Assembly (NCBI GenBank): GCA_030549495.1
Contig: JAUIRK010000866.1
Coordinates: 310,001-374,000, forward strand
Direction of reading: 5' to 3'
Length of the DNA: 64,000 bases
Source of the DNA: Nectonema munidae
Taxonomy: Eukaryota; Nematomorpha; Nectonematoida; Nectonematidae
The notes under the pieces: model-generated
Told to the model about the DNA's origin: nothing
The model's database searches: none
The model's input: the letters and a program-made list of their open reading frames with translations, nothing else
Part shown: piece after piece, positions 50,651 to 63,929 of the stretch
Layout: each line of letters opens with the position of its first letter
Numbering within the stretch: position 1 is the stretch's first letter
Program-made: the position numbers and the translations under genes

Positions 50651-51015
50651 TTGAATGGTCGGAAGAAGGGTGTAAATGAAAAATTAGAAAGAGCAATTAT
50701 GCTGTCATGCGAGAGCAAAGACACTAATATAAAGTTTGAGGACTTTGTTTCAGACGCTTTCAAAATAAAAGTGGCATTACATCAAGGATCGATATTTTTT
50801 AAGACCTTTTTTGTTCAATGCAACTGTCGATGAAATTCTAGAAGATGTAAGCAAAGAAGACATGCATGAAGTTTTATGCGCAGATGAATTAATTTTAGTT
50901 GGAGAATCTCCTAAGGAATTGGAAAATAAAATTGCCATATGGAAAAGCATTAGACGAAAATGGGCTTAAGATTAAATATGAATAAAACAACATGTATGAA
51001 AATAAGTGCCATGTT
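50651..51015 (+). pseudogene. LINE reverse-transcriptase fragment (RTE-like)
   Basis: Reads RKKGVNEKLERAIMLSCESK, FVSDAFKIKVALHQGSIFFK, then in another frame CADELILVGESPKELENKIA, which sits where the YADD block falls. The 'HQGS..ADDL' arrangement is that of the LINE type whose C-terminus appears at 7144. Two or more frame changes. Confidence 0.75.
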
Positions 51016-52044
51016 CTTATTCGGGAAGGGCTATTTTCACTTCCCTAATGACCTCTTTTTTCATGAAATATTGAAAATATTTACAAAATGCACGCGTGAA
51101 CCCACTAAATAATTGATTGCAAATTTTGCTTTTCTTATTTATTTTTCATAAAAATCAATCAAAACTGTCAATCAATGCCAAATATATTAACTTCAAAATA
51201 TATAATAAATTCCATATTTTTGCCTTAATTATGTTTTACCTGACAGTAACTAAGTTTTCACAAGTGACCTAACGCCAAACACTTTCTCTCAGTATTTTAA
51301 AATAAACTTATCCATACACAGTAAATCGAACATACTCTATTTGATTCTCAAAATATTTTTGCCATTCTAGATTTAAATTGCGGTTAGTGTTTAACTTTGG
51401 TTAATTTGTGGACAGTTATTTTTTTAAGATTTTTCAATAATTTTCTTCGGATTTAGCATATCGACCTTTTTCTTATCATCACGACGCTATTTTTGTCCAT
51501 ATACACACCAGTAATGAATACTAAATTTCAATGTGGTTAAAATAGTATTTTTAGAAATATGACAATATGTTTATGAGATAGTTTTCAGGCATACACCAGT
51601 AATTCTATTTGCACTTTGACACATTTTTTTCCAGTATTGGACAAAACTTGGCCAAAAAATGGTATTGGAAAAATTGAGTACCGAAATGAAAATTCGACAG
51701 CCAAATATTAGAAAATAATTTAATATATGTATTATTCAAAATTTTAAAAAGATCAATATTTAAATTGCGGACAAATAAAATCATTAAATTTCTCAATTTT
51801 ATCGGCATATTTTAAACTTTTTTTCACTAATTTTGAATTAAAGAACTAAAAGTGATAAAATCTCATGTCTTTGGGCTGATGTTTGAAAAGTTTAAGAAAA
51901 ATACTATTAAAAAAACTTATTAAAATTTTAAGAAAATGAGTGAGGACGACATAAAAGAAGTTCAATGGCAGCCCAAATAAAAAAAAATCTAAAATTGGAG
52001 CTAAGATTTTTGCAAATTTGTATATTTTTAAAAGCTTTTTAAGT
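51016..52044. other. AT-rich unassigned sequence
   Basis: No repeat ends or coding signal recognised. Confidence 0.35.
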
Positions 52045-52540
52045 TTAATAATGAAGAAGAAGAAGAAGTTTATTTATCATAGAGTGAAGATAACAAGGTT
52101 TACATACACACATAAAAAATAATATAGATATGGAATATAACAAAAGATGGAATGCGATATGTGATAGGATATTTCGCAAGGCCATATAACCGCTTAAGGA
52201 GATATCCTAACTAAATAAACGATATAAAAAAAAATAAAAGAAAAAAACGATATAAAAAAAAAGTAAAAGAAAAAAAACGAAATATAAGTTATGAAAATAT
52301 CATATACAACATAACTTAAATGTACAATGATGCTTAGGAAGAAAAACTAGAAAAGTAAAGCAAATTAAAGAATTAATTAAAATTAAATACATATTTACAA
52401 GCAAAGCAATTAACTGGACAATAATTTGATAAGTATGTATTAATGAATAATTTTTTTAAATATACTTTAAAAGAGCTAATTTTCATATTATTATTAAGAT
52501 GGTGAATCAAAAAGTTATTCCACACTGCATTATGAATATC
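52045..52540 (-). pseudogene. CR1/Jockey-like LINE 3' end with (CTT)n tail
   Basis: On the - strand, from 52540, an open stretch reads NAVWNNFLIHHLNNNMKISS, then FKVYLKKLFINTYLSNYCPV. This is the usual last segment of CR1/Jockey ORF2. An AT-rich 3' UTR then ends in (CTT)n at about 52051-52063. The rest of the element is missing, so it is a 5'-truncated copy. Confidence 0.7.
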
Positions 52541-53059
52541 TCATTTAATTACCTAGAATCTACTACAACCATTAAATTAATCAAATGTTACAGCGAGTTA
52601 ACTGAGTAACAAATTATTTAACTTGGCAACTATAGTTATAATAACTCTATGCCATAGTTAAATGATTTTTAACTTTCAAAGCAAGTGATTAATTTTAAAT
52701 CCCATGTGATGATTAGAATCATGATCGTGGTCATATGAAGGAACACTGATGATATATATTTGTTGATAACATATCTTTAAACAAATAAAAGTTTCTAAAA
52801 ATGATCCGTTCTAATCAGCAATGGTGATCTTATCCTCAAAGCTATACTCTATCCTTTTAACTTATATTTGGTAAAATCTTTAAGTCCATTTTTAGATAAA
52901 CTTTGTTTATATTTGATTTTAATTCTTTGTTTATTTTATCCCTTGTTTATTGAAAAATGAGTTTAACAAAATTTATGGTAAATATAGTTTTTTGGCTTAA
53001 CTTTTGTTTGTAAACCTTGTGTTGTTTTCAAAAAAGAAAAAGATTTAAAGAAAACTGAA

Positions 53060-53942
53060 ATGTTTAATTTTCCTGATTCAGAAAATTTGAAGCTAGATAC
53101 TCTTATTAAAAAAGTTGACTCACTTGAAAAAACATTAAAGGCGTCTTCTCCATATACTGTTAAAGATTATGTTGCAAGCAAAAAAGTTACACGTTCTACA
53201 TATGCGAATGTTGTAAAGAAAAACTATAATTTTCTTTTTGTTCCTAAGGATGATGCCAGTAAAGAATTGATTGAAAACTCCTTGAAATTATTTGAAGATG
53301 TTCAAATTAACTCTTTTAAAAGTCTAAAGAAAAGCTTTGTCTTCAATTTTAATGATACAGAAAATATGAGTAGAGCTAATGAAATACTTTCACAAAAAAA
53401 TATTAAGGTTGAAAAAGTTATAAAGTTTCTACACAAAGTTAGTTTAAACTTATCAAACGAGACTACAGTGATGAATTTGTAACTCACTCTGTTCTTATGA
53501 AAAATCCTGAAATCAAAAAATTATATGAGGCTGGTAACACTTTTAAATTATTTTTTTCGAAAGACACTAAGACTACTGGCAGGAAACTTTTTGTTTTCTC
53601 CGTATCCACTAATATATTTAAATTTGTTTCTAAAAATAACTTTAAACTTTATTTTGGATTGAATAGATGCAAAGTACATCCATAAGTTTTTTATAAGCAA
53701 TGTTCAAACTGTTGCCTTTTATAGGGCATACAGCTTTAAACTGTAAAAGGTCACCTGTTTGCAGATATTGTAGTGGGTCACATAGTGGTAATATTTACAC
53801 AAAAAAGTTTGATAATAATGTTTGTACTAACTGTACATCAAAAGGCTTCCTAGATTTTAATCACTCTGCTCTGGACTTTAAATGTCCTGTTGTTCAACGG
53901 GAAATAAACAAGGTTAATTTAAATACTTTGTATTATGAATGA
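53060..53942 (+). pseudogene. LINE ORF1, nucleic-acid-binding protein, broken
   Basis: Three blocks in shifting frames. The first, 53060-53482, has a Leu/Lys-rich N-terminus (LIKKVDSLEKTLKASSPYTV, likely coiled coil). The second is 53497-53685. The third, 53700-53942, carries zinc-knuckle spacing: GHTALNCKRSPVCRYCSGSH, CTNCTSKGF, HSALDFKCPV. The first Cys expected before GHTALNC is lost. In this LINE type ORF1 protein coats the RNA. Confidence 0.8.
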
Positions 53943-56672
53943 TTTTTCTAATCAGATGTCATATGATTGGTTTAGATTTAGTTCCAACAATGTGTTTTTT
54001 GATCAAAATTTTAATATTGATGAAGACCGTTATAACGATAGATGTGTAAGTATCAATGATTACACTGAACTAAATAGCTTTAATATAGTTAGCGTTAACA
54101 TACAATCACTAAAGAGTAAGTTTGATGAACTTGTAACATTTATTAAATGTTTTTCTAATACATATAATCAAAATATCCAAGTTATATTTCTTCAAGAAAC
54201 TTGGACAAAGGACTATACAGTTTACAATATTGATGGTTATAATTTTATAGGTTACTTCAGTGGTCTTACTTCACACAGTCGTCTATGTTTTTTTTTATTA
54301 AAAAAGATCTTATTTTTAAAACATTAAAAAAGTTTGTATCTCCTGATAGCTTTGAACACTTTTCTAAAGAAATATAGAATTTATATGGAAAAAGTGTAAT
54401 TATACATAATATATATCGTAGACCATCTTTTAATCCTTCAATAACAGATAAATTTAATGAATACCTTGATCAGTTTTATCTTTGTCTACCAATTCTTCTA
54501 TAAACGTTATTGCTGGAGATTTTAATTTTGACGTCTCTAAGTCTAACTCAAAGATATAGTTAATTTTCTCAGTCAAATTTTGACGAATGATTTTAAACTT
54601 TGCATCAATTCTCCAACGCGACCATCTTCCAATAGTATCATAGACAATTTCCTTGTTCCTACTTCATTTTCAGAATACAAAGCGTTAGCAATAGAAACAT
54701 CTTTTTCGGATCACTTTCCTATTTGTCTGTCAATTGATTTAAACGTAAAATATGCAATGAAGACTATATCAACTTTCGACACGTCTTACTTTTTGTTTGA
54801 ATATCATAAAATTAATTGTTTATCTTTTATAGAACAGCTATCCTGAAACCCTTTTTGAAAAAACTACTTCTGTGTTTTCTTTATTAGTGCATAAATCTCA
54901 AAGAACTGTTGTGCGTAACTACAAATCAAGGTATAACGTTCGGTTTCAACCATGAATGAAAACTGAAATACTTGAAATGATTAGAAATCGAGACTTATTA
55001 TGGAAGAAAATAAAAAAATCAAAGAAAAATTATTCTTTTCTAAAGGATGACCTTGTAAGACTTTGAAACCATATAAAAAATAAAATTTCCTTTTTAAAAA
55101 AAGAATACTATAAAACATTTTTTGGTTACAAAAGAAGTTCAAAAGAAGTTTGGTTACAACTTAATTCTTTGTTCAAATCAAAAAAAGAAAAAATTGATAA
55201 ATTTGAGATTAATGAAGGCCAAATTATATATGATAAAAAATCAATAGCTAACAAATTAAACGATTCTTTTCTTTTGCCACACTCCTCCAAATCTGATAGA
55301 TCTGTATTAATGAAGAAACAAAATGACAAAAGTTTTAGTTTGGATTTTATAGATCAAAATGATGTTTTAAATGCAATAAACGAATGTAAATTGAAAATGA
55401 CAAATGATGCTTATGCTTATAGTTTCAAATATCTTTTCTTTTATTTTATCAAAGTGCTTCAATACTTGTATTCAGTATTCTGTTTTCCCATCGGCTTTGA
55501 AATTAAATAAAGTTATTGCTGTTCCAAAAAAAGATAACAATTATAAGTTGTCAAATTTTAGGCCAATTTATGTAACCGCAATTTTTCAAAAAATTTTGAA
55601 AAGATTATATATTATCAAGTTTCATCTTTTTTATCGAAAAGTAGTATATACATTGACAAGCAGTTTGCTTTTAGACATAACTTCTCTACTGAATTACTAC
55701 ACAGTTTTTTAATTGATAAACTTATATCCTATTTAGAAAACAAAGAAAAAGCTGGATTAATCTTTTTAGATCATCTTACCAAGGCGTTTGATTCAATTTC
55801 TTATGAAATTTTACTAGATAAGTTTTTCATTTATGGGTTTTCTCATGCAACTATAGCTCTTTTTTCTTCTTATATGAATAACCGAAGACGATATGTCTCT
55901 GTGGATGATACAAGTTCTGATATCAGATGTTTGACACGAGGGGAGCCACAAGGGTCCATCCGTGGACCTCTGCTTTTTGTGTTATACATAAATGATTTGC
56001 ACAAGTCTTCCAGTTTTTTTCTTTTTTTAATGTATGCTGAGGATGTGTCGTTACTTTTTGATTATAATGCCTTGAACTTCGATATTCATCATACCAATCT
56101 CCATAGAGTTTAAAAAATGGTTTCAGAATAATGCTAACAAAACTAAAGCAATGATTATATCCACAGGTAATAAGATTGACCCTGTCCTATTTAATAAGAG
56201 TGGTGTATGCGTTGTTGATTGTTTTAATCTACTTGGTTTAAACTTTGACTCTAAATTAAGTTTTAAAAATCACTTAAATTATCTGAATTTAAAACTTAGC
56301 AGAGTAATTGGTATAATGCATCATATTAAAAAGTTCTTTCCTTTAAATATTAAATTGATTATTTATAAAACCCTCTTTTTACCTCACTTAAACTACAGTC
56401 TCATAAACTTTGCACCCTCAAATATGAAGCACCTGGAAGCATTGAATCGCAAAGCACTCAAAATTGTTGTTAATTTAAATAAATTTTCACACTCAAGCCA
56501 TATCTTCAGAGAACTGGGATTGCTTAAAATAAAAGACCTCTATAATTTGAAACTTGGAGTCTTTTTGATTTTAGATCAAACCTCAGATAATCTTTTTCAA
56601 GACATAATTAAGTATAATGAAAGGATAGCTTATTCTTTTCGAACGCCTTCAAGGTTAGTCAAACCTTCTTAA
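53935..56672 (+). pseudogene. LINE ORF2, endonuclease plus reverse transcriptase, broken
   Basis: Endonuclease start FNIVSVNIQSLKSKFDELVT and IFLQETWTKDYTVYNIDGYN (53935-54327). GDFNFD lies near 54515. NSIIDNFLVPTSF and SFSDHFPICLSID (54580-54846) close that domain. In the reverse transcriptase, FRPIYVTAIFQKILK (55558), LDHLTKAFDSISYE (55767), GEPQGSIRGPLLFVLYINDL (55937), then YAEDVSLL where YADD is expected. The C-terminal domain at 56151-56672 is the longest clean stretch (LINFAPSNMKHLEALNRKAL). At least four frame breaks. Confidence 0.88.
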
Positions 56673-57050
56673 CGACTCCAACTCGCCAATCAATCGGTGA
56701 TGTATAAAGTGCCTGTATTTTATGAAGTCCATTGTGATACAAATGGAGAAAGCCTTTCATCATTTAAAAAATTTAAAAAACTCTTCAAAGAGAAAGTAAT
56801 CTCTGCCTATCCAGGGGGGAATTATCTGCTCTAAGAAAGACTGTTTTTCTGTAAATTTTTGTGATTCATTTTTATTGATGTTTTTTTTTAATTTTTTTAT
56901 ATATTTTTTAATTAATTGTGTTAGACATTCCTAAAGCAGTTTATATAAAACTTTGGAAGCTAACCTCATCAATATCATTTTTATCTATAATTTTACTAAT
57001 TTTGTTCTATACAAAAAAAATATGTATTTTTTTTTCTTCCATTCTTTTTT

Positions 57051-60000
57051 TAAAGGTGGTCATTTCTCGTGGAGAATAATATCAAGCGAAAAGTGTGGGA
57101 GAATAAAGGACTATTTGTCTGGGCGGTAAATGTCAGGAGGGAGGGGTGTGGACGTCGAATATCTGTTTAGCTTACAATTATAATAATATTATTATAGCTC
57201 TTAAAATTGAAATCTAGAAATAGCAAACATTAAATATTTGTGCCTTAAAGAGTTGGTTTGAAAATATCATTGGCAAACATTTTTATAGTATATACAAGAA
57301 ACATCACGATTTGAAGTCATAGGTAAATATAGTAATAATTTTAATAAAAACATTCAAGTTTTTTGTAAATTCGCTTACGTACTTGCTTTAAGGGTCGAAA
57401 ATAGTGATGATGATAAAGGTGATGATGATGATGATGATGAAATGTTTTGAAAAAATTATATTTACTCAAATAATGTCTTCAAGTAAAACATTTGATCTGG
57501 CAAACTCGCTATTTTTTCATTTAAAATGCCTCCTATTCTCTCCCAATAATAATATTGATATACTTGCTTCGAAAAAATGATTATAGAAAATAAATTTTAA
57601 GTCAGGTGCTTTACAAATTAAAATTGTTTTTAAATCGAAATGAATATTTTTGAAAGTTTTTTAAGCTAACTATTGATGCTGCCTTGTATTACCATTTCAC
57701 AATGGTTATTTTTTAACCTTTTCAATTAATTTTTATTTATAAGTGAACTTTTTTCTTTTTTTTGATAAAATTTCATTTTAAGTTAAGAGCTAGAGTTCTT
57801 CAAAATTAGTACTTTGAATTAACAAGCAATCAGAATCAATTTTTCATAATTGAAATTTTGATTCTTTCTAAAGAAGAATTTATAATATACCCTTATTATA
57901 AAAATACAATTTTAAATATTTATGAACAAAGTCTTAGAAATATTTAAAAAAAAAAAGATTTTAGCATGGATTTTAGAAATACACGGGCGTCCGTTCGAAC
58001 TTTACCCAGGTGAGGCAAAAATTAAAAAACGAGTTGATATATCTGTTATAAAAACGCAAAAAAAGGAAATACGAGATTAAATAGAAATAATCATAACAAT
58101 ATTCAATAAAATAAAGTTATATAATAATGATAACATAGTTAAACTAAAATAAGCTATAATATATAGAAAAATAACGAAGAGTATATGTTGAAAGAAAGTT
58201 CAAAAACTGATCTACCATTATATAAAGTTAACTATATATAAAGTAAACAATGATATCTTTGACTACAATTAAAATTATGTTAGAAAATATTTATCTATAC
58301 GTCTGCAAAAAAAGGTAAAAATATTTAGAAGCCAAGGAGGGTCAAATGACCTTTTGCCAGCCCTGGAGAACGCCGATGGCCATATAAAATGAAAAAGTCA
58401 ATAACTTTCTTCGATTGATACACTTATTTTTTGATTGGAAATTCTTTTCTTCAAAAATATAAAGAAAATTCAAGGTAAGTATAAGTTTGGCATTCAATTC
58501 AGATAAGAAGATAATATTGATACAATATTATCAATGAATGAATAGAATAACTTTGCAGGCTTTACAATAGAGGCCAAAAAGGAGGTCTTTAGACTTCATC
58601 GAGAATTTTAAAAAAACAAAAAAAGAGGACGCATGAGAGATAAAAGAAGTTAGTTATAAATTTAACTAAAGTTTTATGTACGGCACGGGACCGAACAGCG
58701 GAAGTAAAACGTAGGATTCGTAAAATCCAGGTTGACATTTAAATTGACATACAAGACGAAAATCCTAGCCTGGATCACACATGGTCACACCGTGTACGAC
58801 GTGAGGGACTATGGCAGCTAAAGAAGACTATTTTCATAATAAAGTCTTAAATAAAAAATATCAGTGTATTATTTATCAATTATACTCAACTTAGTCTGCT
58901 CTAGGAAAAGGCGCCGTTTAATTCGCTATTTTAATGAAGCATGCAGAGGGGAAAATAATTTTAAAATAAGGAAAAACTACTTTATTCATTCTCCTTCGAA
59001 TTTGTTGGCCCTAAAAAGGACCTTTTGTTTTGAAGATTTATTATTATTTTTTTTTTATTATTTTTTTTACTGAAAGAAGTTGGTTATCTTTTTCTGCTTT
59101 AAAAAAAATAAAACGTATTATAAAATCTTTTGAAAATTTGTATGAGAGAAGGAACCAAGTTGAAAACTAATTGAAAAAAGAACATGTGATCAAAACAAAT
59201 AATTAAAAAAAATAGGTATCTTTACTAAATGGAAGATCTACCATGTTCTAATGAACTAGGAAGTGGTTTAATTATATACTTCAAAAAAGATTTTGACTGT
59301 GAAAAAGAAGTTCCTCTTTTACAAATGAAAAATATTTAAATCTATAGCTCATCATCTAGGACTACAGTTAACATTTAGCCAAGATGGGTAGGAAATCTGA
59401 AAATTTAGAATAGGTCAGATTTATCAAAAATGGCACAGATGCCAATATGTGAGAATTTAGTCACTATCAAGATATTTTTAATTTAAATTGAATTTGTCCA
59501 TCTTTTTCCTTTTGTGTCAAAGAAGTAATTTTTTAGATGAAGAACGTTGACAACTTTTTGTAATTGAACAATCAACATCACGAATGATTCATCAGAAAAA
59601 AACATTTGAAATGAGATTGGTTGACAAATATTCAGGCCTGAGAGGAAAAAAGTAATTTTATCCTTATAAAAAAATTTTCGAACACACATTGAAGAATATA
59701 AATTTCTAATGAAAAAAGAGCTACCAAGAAAGGATCATCATAGAATGAATACCAAAATTACATACTGTAAATTATAATATGACGTAGAGACTACGAGCCG
59801 ATAACGAATTTGTAGCCAAAAAGATGGAGGTCCTATCGAGTTACATAAGTTACTGTAGAATGAAATATTTTGAGTGAATTAAACACCTAAAGTTGGTTTA
59901 TTAAATAAATTAAGAAAATAATTACCAGAGAAAACTGCAAGTAGAAGTTATTTTTATGTTTATATATTTGACATTGATTTACAGGTTTAATCGATTTTTT

Positions 60001-60165
60001 GACAGGTTTTATTGATTTCATAAAAAATGAACATCGCTGCTCTCATCTGAGCCGCTTCATCTCTCCATCGGCGAATCTGTCTGATGTGGCACGGATCTTT
60101 CTTCATTTGCCTTTATAAACTTTTTAATACATAAAATCACAAAGAAAAAACGTATTAATAATGAA
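57051..60165. other. AT-rich unassigned sequence
   Basis: (GAT)n microsatellite at about 57400-57440. Two patches share ACGTAGG..GTAAAATCCAGG: 58708-58732 and 60206-60254. This suggests a dispersed repeat. The - strand ORF at 59483 contains FFSDESF, faintly like Tc1/mariner, but this is not supportable. Confidence 0.35.
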
Positions 60166-63150
60166 TTTAATGACCAAAAAGATGACGCCATCGATCATTT
60201 GGAGAGGACGTAAAATCCAGGTAACGTAAAATCAGGGTACGTAAAACGTAGGTTCTACTAATGCATATAAATATATTCCAGACAACATTAAAAGAAAAAG
60301 AAAAAATTATGACGAATATAGAGATTGAAGTAAAAACAGAAAAGTTCAATGATGCATAATACATTTTAACGACTCTTTGAATTTATGAAAGCGGTATATG
60401 TTTAATTTGTAATGATATGAGTTTGAAATGCATAATGTTCTCAATATGATAGAGCGGAATAATGATAAGTCATGAATTGAGAAAAAAAAATTTAACGGCC
60501 CATTTTTGAAGCAAGATTTAAAGTAAAACTTTAGGTGCGCCAATATATTAATATCATATATGTTATCCCCAACAAACCACTGATCCAAATATAGAGAGTT
60601 GTTTATGAAAGAAAACATTTTATTCTGAAGAGATCTTAATTTATTTAAAAATGTGTCATTTGAAGAGCCCCATATAATGTTACAATATAAAAAATGAGGA
60701 AGAATAAAAGCATTATACAATAGTTTTTTACAATTGAAGTCAAGAAATGTTTCCATTTTCCTAAAAATTCCGAAAAGCCTAGCAACTTGTGTATGAACAG
60801 TAACTATATGTGAAGACCAGGATAGGTTTTCTACAAGGATTAAACCAAGGTAATTAAACTGGTCCATTCTGCCTAAACTACATCCATTCAGCATTATGTT
60901 TAATTCAAATTTAGTTTTTTGCTTAGAAAAAATCATGTAGGAACATTTACTGGTATTCAAAGAAAGTAAATTCTTCTCGCACCAATTAGAGATATTTTGC
61001 AAACAAGTATTTGTCATTGATACAACGTCTGAAGGATCGCTAAAGTTGAGAGAAAGCTATATCATCAGCATATAATGTAAGTGGCGCAGAACTGTTGATG
61101 CAAGAAAAATGTCATTTATGAAAATCAAAAACAAAAGTGGGCCAATGATTGATCCTTGGGGTACTCCCTTATGAATATAGAAATGATTGGAATTTTCACC
61201 ACGAAAAAAAACATAGGAAACTCGATTACTGAGGAAAGTACATACCCATGTCAAAATTTGTCCTCTAAAGCCGATTCTAAACGACTTGTGAATAAGACAA
61301 GTGTGATCATCACTATCAAAAGCTTTGTGGAAATCTAAAATGAGGCCAAGCTTAAACTCCTCCCATAAAATTGCTTTGATATAAATTCAAGTAGTGAAAG
61401 TGCAGCGTCGTCTGTTGATCTGTTCTTAACAAACCCAAATTGTTTATGATTTTAAGAATGTCATGTTTATCAAGAAAGGAAATCGTTTTAATGGATATAA
61501 TTTTTTCAAAAATTTTAGCAAATGCAGATAAAATGGAGATAGGTCTATAATTTTCCATAGAACAAGGCGACTTTTTATTTTTCAAAACGAAAATTATTTT
61601 AGATACTTTAAGTTTAACAGGAAAGAGAAAGATTAAAAATAAATACCAGTGAAGAACTTATGTATGGAAGAATGTCAATGAATAATAACCTAGAGATTAT
61701 TCATCTTCGTCAACAGATTTTTTATTTGATAAAGAAGATATGGCAACAATGAGGTCATTAAGGGTAATTTCAGTTAAATAAAAGGAAGAATGTTTCATGG
61801 AAATAGAATCATCAATATAACTCAAAGAAGATGCATCAGGAATGACATCACTTGAACGTGAGAAAAAGGAAGCAAAGTCATCACAATTAAAGGAAGAACT
61901 AATGGGAACATTTTTAAAGCACATGAAAAGATTGTTCAGCTTTTTCCAAATCATGTTACTTTTACAGTTAGAAAATTGATTAAAATAAAATTGCGATTTA
62001 GCTTTTTTCAATTCTATTTTATACTGCTTTAGCATGTTTTTATATCTTATCAAATTTAGCTGATTTGGGAAGAGAACACTCATTTTGTACAACTTTTCTT
62101 TATATTTTTTGAGAGAAACGAGAAAACCATGGTTCACTCTTTACTTTGGTTTTATATTTATAGCGAGGAAAACTGGCAACGAAAGATTGCTTAATGAGAT
62201 TTGAAAATGAATTATAAGCAATATTGGGATCACTAGATTCCAAGACTAAATAAAAGTTCGTTTGAGAAATCTTTGAAACAAAAGTGCACCGATTTTTTAA
62301 ACTGAAATTTCTTTTCCAACGGTAATGATATTTGGAGGAATTTTTATGAAAAAATTTTTTAATGATAGTACAATTTGGAAAATGGTCTGAAATGTCGGAA
62401 ATTATATTGTAAGAAGAAAAAGAGGATCTGAAATTGATACAAATATTATCAACTAAAGTAGCTGAAGTTGGGGTTATGCGAGTACATTTAGTTATTGTAG
62501 GAAAAAAGCCGAAAGAATGCAAAATACCGATAAAGCTCATGTAATTAGCATCTTTATCAACATCAAAGAAATTCAAATTAAAATCACCGCTTATTAGGGT
62601 AAATTTAGAGAAAGAATGTGAAGAAACTATATTGTAAAGGTAAGTATTAAAAGAAGTAATGTTTGAATTAGGAGGATGATACACCGCAAGCAAATCAATA
62701 AATGTTGAATCTAATTTAAAATGTAAATGAAGAAAGGCAAAAAGATTTTCCATACAAGAAAGATTATAGGTTGATATATTAGAGTGAATGATTTTTTATA
62801 AAAAAATTCCTACTCCACCACCTCTTTTACCCCTTTCTTGATAATAAAAGTTGTAATCAGGAATTTCAAAATTAGTTGAACGAATATTCCAAATTTTGCT
62901 CAAAATAATTAAGTCGAAGTTAAAAGTGAGTGAACTGAGCAGATTTAATAAAAAATAAAAATTAGCGTTGAGGCTTCTAATATTTAAGTGTAAGAGTTTC
63001 AAGTTTTTGTTTGAAACAAAGTTACTGTCTGAAGCAAGAATACTTGGAGAAATATACATCGTTGAACTTAAATTTTCTATATCACAATCATGAAAAAAGT
63101 AAAGCGAATAAACATCAAGTTAAATTTGTCTGATTTTAAACAAAGAACAT
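60166..63150 (-). mobile_element. second LINE (CR1/Jockey-like), - strand, ORF2 only
   Basis: A single broken ORF2 from about 63059 down to 60346. No ORF1 with zinc knuckles was found upstream (63060-63320), so the copy is 5' truncated or of a one-ORF type. It differs in sequence from the LINE at 53-57 kb, so they are separate subfamilies. Confidence 0.85.
60346..63059 (-). pseudogene. LINE ORF2, endonuclease plus reverse transcriptase, broken
   Basis: Endonuclease: NLKLLHLNIRSLNANFYFLL (63059-62796), then AVYHPPNSN, LISGDFNLNFFDVD and SDHFPNC (62753-62100). The linker is 62137-61697. In the reverse transcriptase: SMENYRPISILSAFAKIFEK (61585-61352), GLILDFHKAFDSDDHT, HKGVPQGSIIGPLLFLIFIN (61254-61057). 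YADD is present in another frame near 61065 (LYADDIAF). The C-terminal domain 61017-60346 is one clean 223-residue frame (NWCEKNLLSLNTSKCSYMIF, FILPHFLYCNIIWGSS). Four or more frame breaks overall. The protein would nick target DNA and copy the LINE RNA. Confidence 0.88.
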
Positions 63151-63320
63151 CTATTTTCAATACTAAAGTAACAATATTTGAGTTAACAAATTCATATATC
63201 TTCTTTTATATTCTCTTTAGTTCTTCTATAAAAAAATGTCATTTGAATAAAAAAGTAATAAAAAAAAATTTTATATACGACAAAATTTTCAAATTAAGAT
63301 TATCAAAAAAAGTTTAGAAT

Positions 63321-63925
63321 AAGGTAAAGGCTGTGAGATGTTGAGATTTAACGGGATTCTCTAGATTCTTCTGAAATCTTTCAAAAAAGAGATTTTAAAA
63401 ATCTACCTCTGAATTATATCATTAATTATATACATTTTTAGTATAAAAATTTCATATTTCCTTTCATATTTTGACAAAGAGGTGAAGTTTTCAGAATTAT
63501 CAAGATTTTAAAAAGAATAAATGAATCCTTTCTATAGCTTCAGCAAAAGTCTTTTTAAATAAGTTTTACAAATTTTATTTGTTTATCAAATTCCTAATGT
63601 ACTGATGACATCAAAAATCCATATTAATTGACATCAATTTCATTTTAGTTATTTGTGTAAAAAATGAAAAAAATATTGCTAATTTTTTTAGGCCTAATTT
63701 CCTCTTTGTCAGCAGATTATTGGGAAAAACTATTTGAGAATAAATTACTCTAGAAGGAATTGTTTTAAAATAAAAATGATTATTATTATTTAAAGTATGA
63801 AATTATGCAAAATGTTAATTAAGACAAAAAATCAAAAGAAGATTTAAATTTCAAAAAATCTGAAAAACTAAAATAAGTTATCAAGAAAGTAAATTGTTTT
63901 CATTGCACATATTACAGAAGACTGC
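63321..63925. other. AT-rich unassigned sequence
   Basis: No coding signal or repeat end recognised. Confidence 0.35.
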
Positions 63926-63929
63926 ATTT

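Larger units (their letters stand above)
53000..57050 (+). mobile_element. LINE (CR1/Jockey-like), near full length but broken
   Basis: ORF1 region (53060-53942) followed by an ORF2 region (53935-56672) that starts 7 bases before the ORF1 stop, in the ATGA overlap style. ORF1 carries zinc-knuckle remains, ORF2 an endonuclease and a reverse transcriptase. Several stops and shifts are present and the catalytic YADD reads YAED. The 3' UTR is T-rich to about 57050. No target duplication identified. Confidence 0.88.

Noticed and set aside
59483-59689. Tc1/mariner transposase fragment (FFSDESF)
   Set aside because: Only a short motif matches. Neighbouring sequence in any frame does not continue the family pattern.
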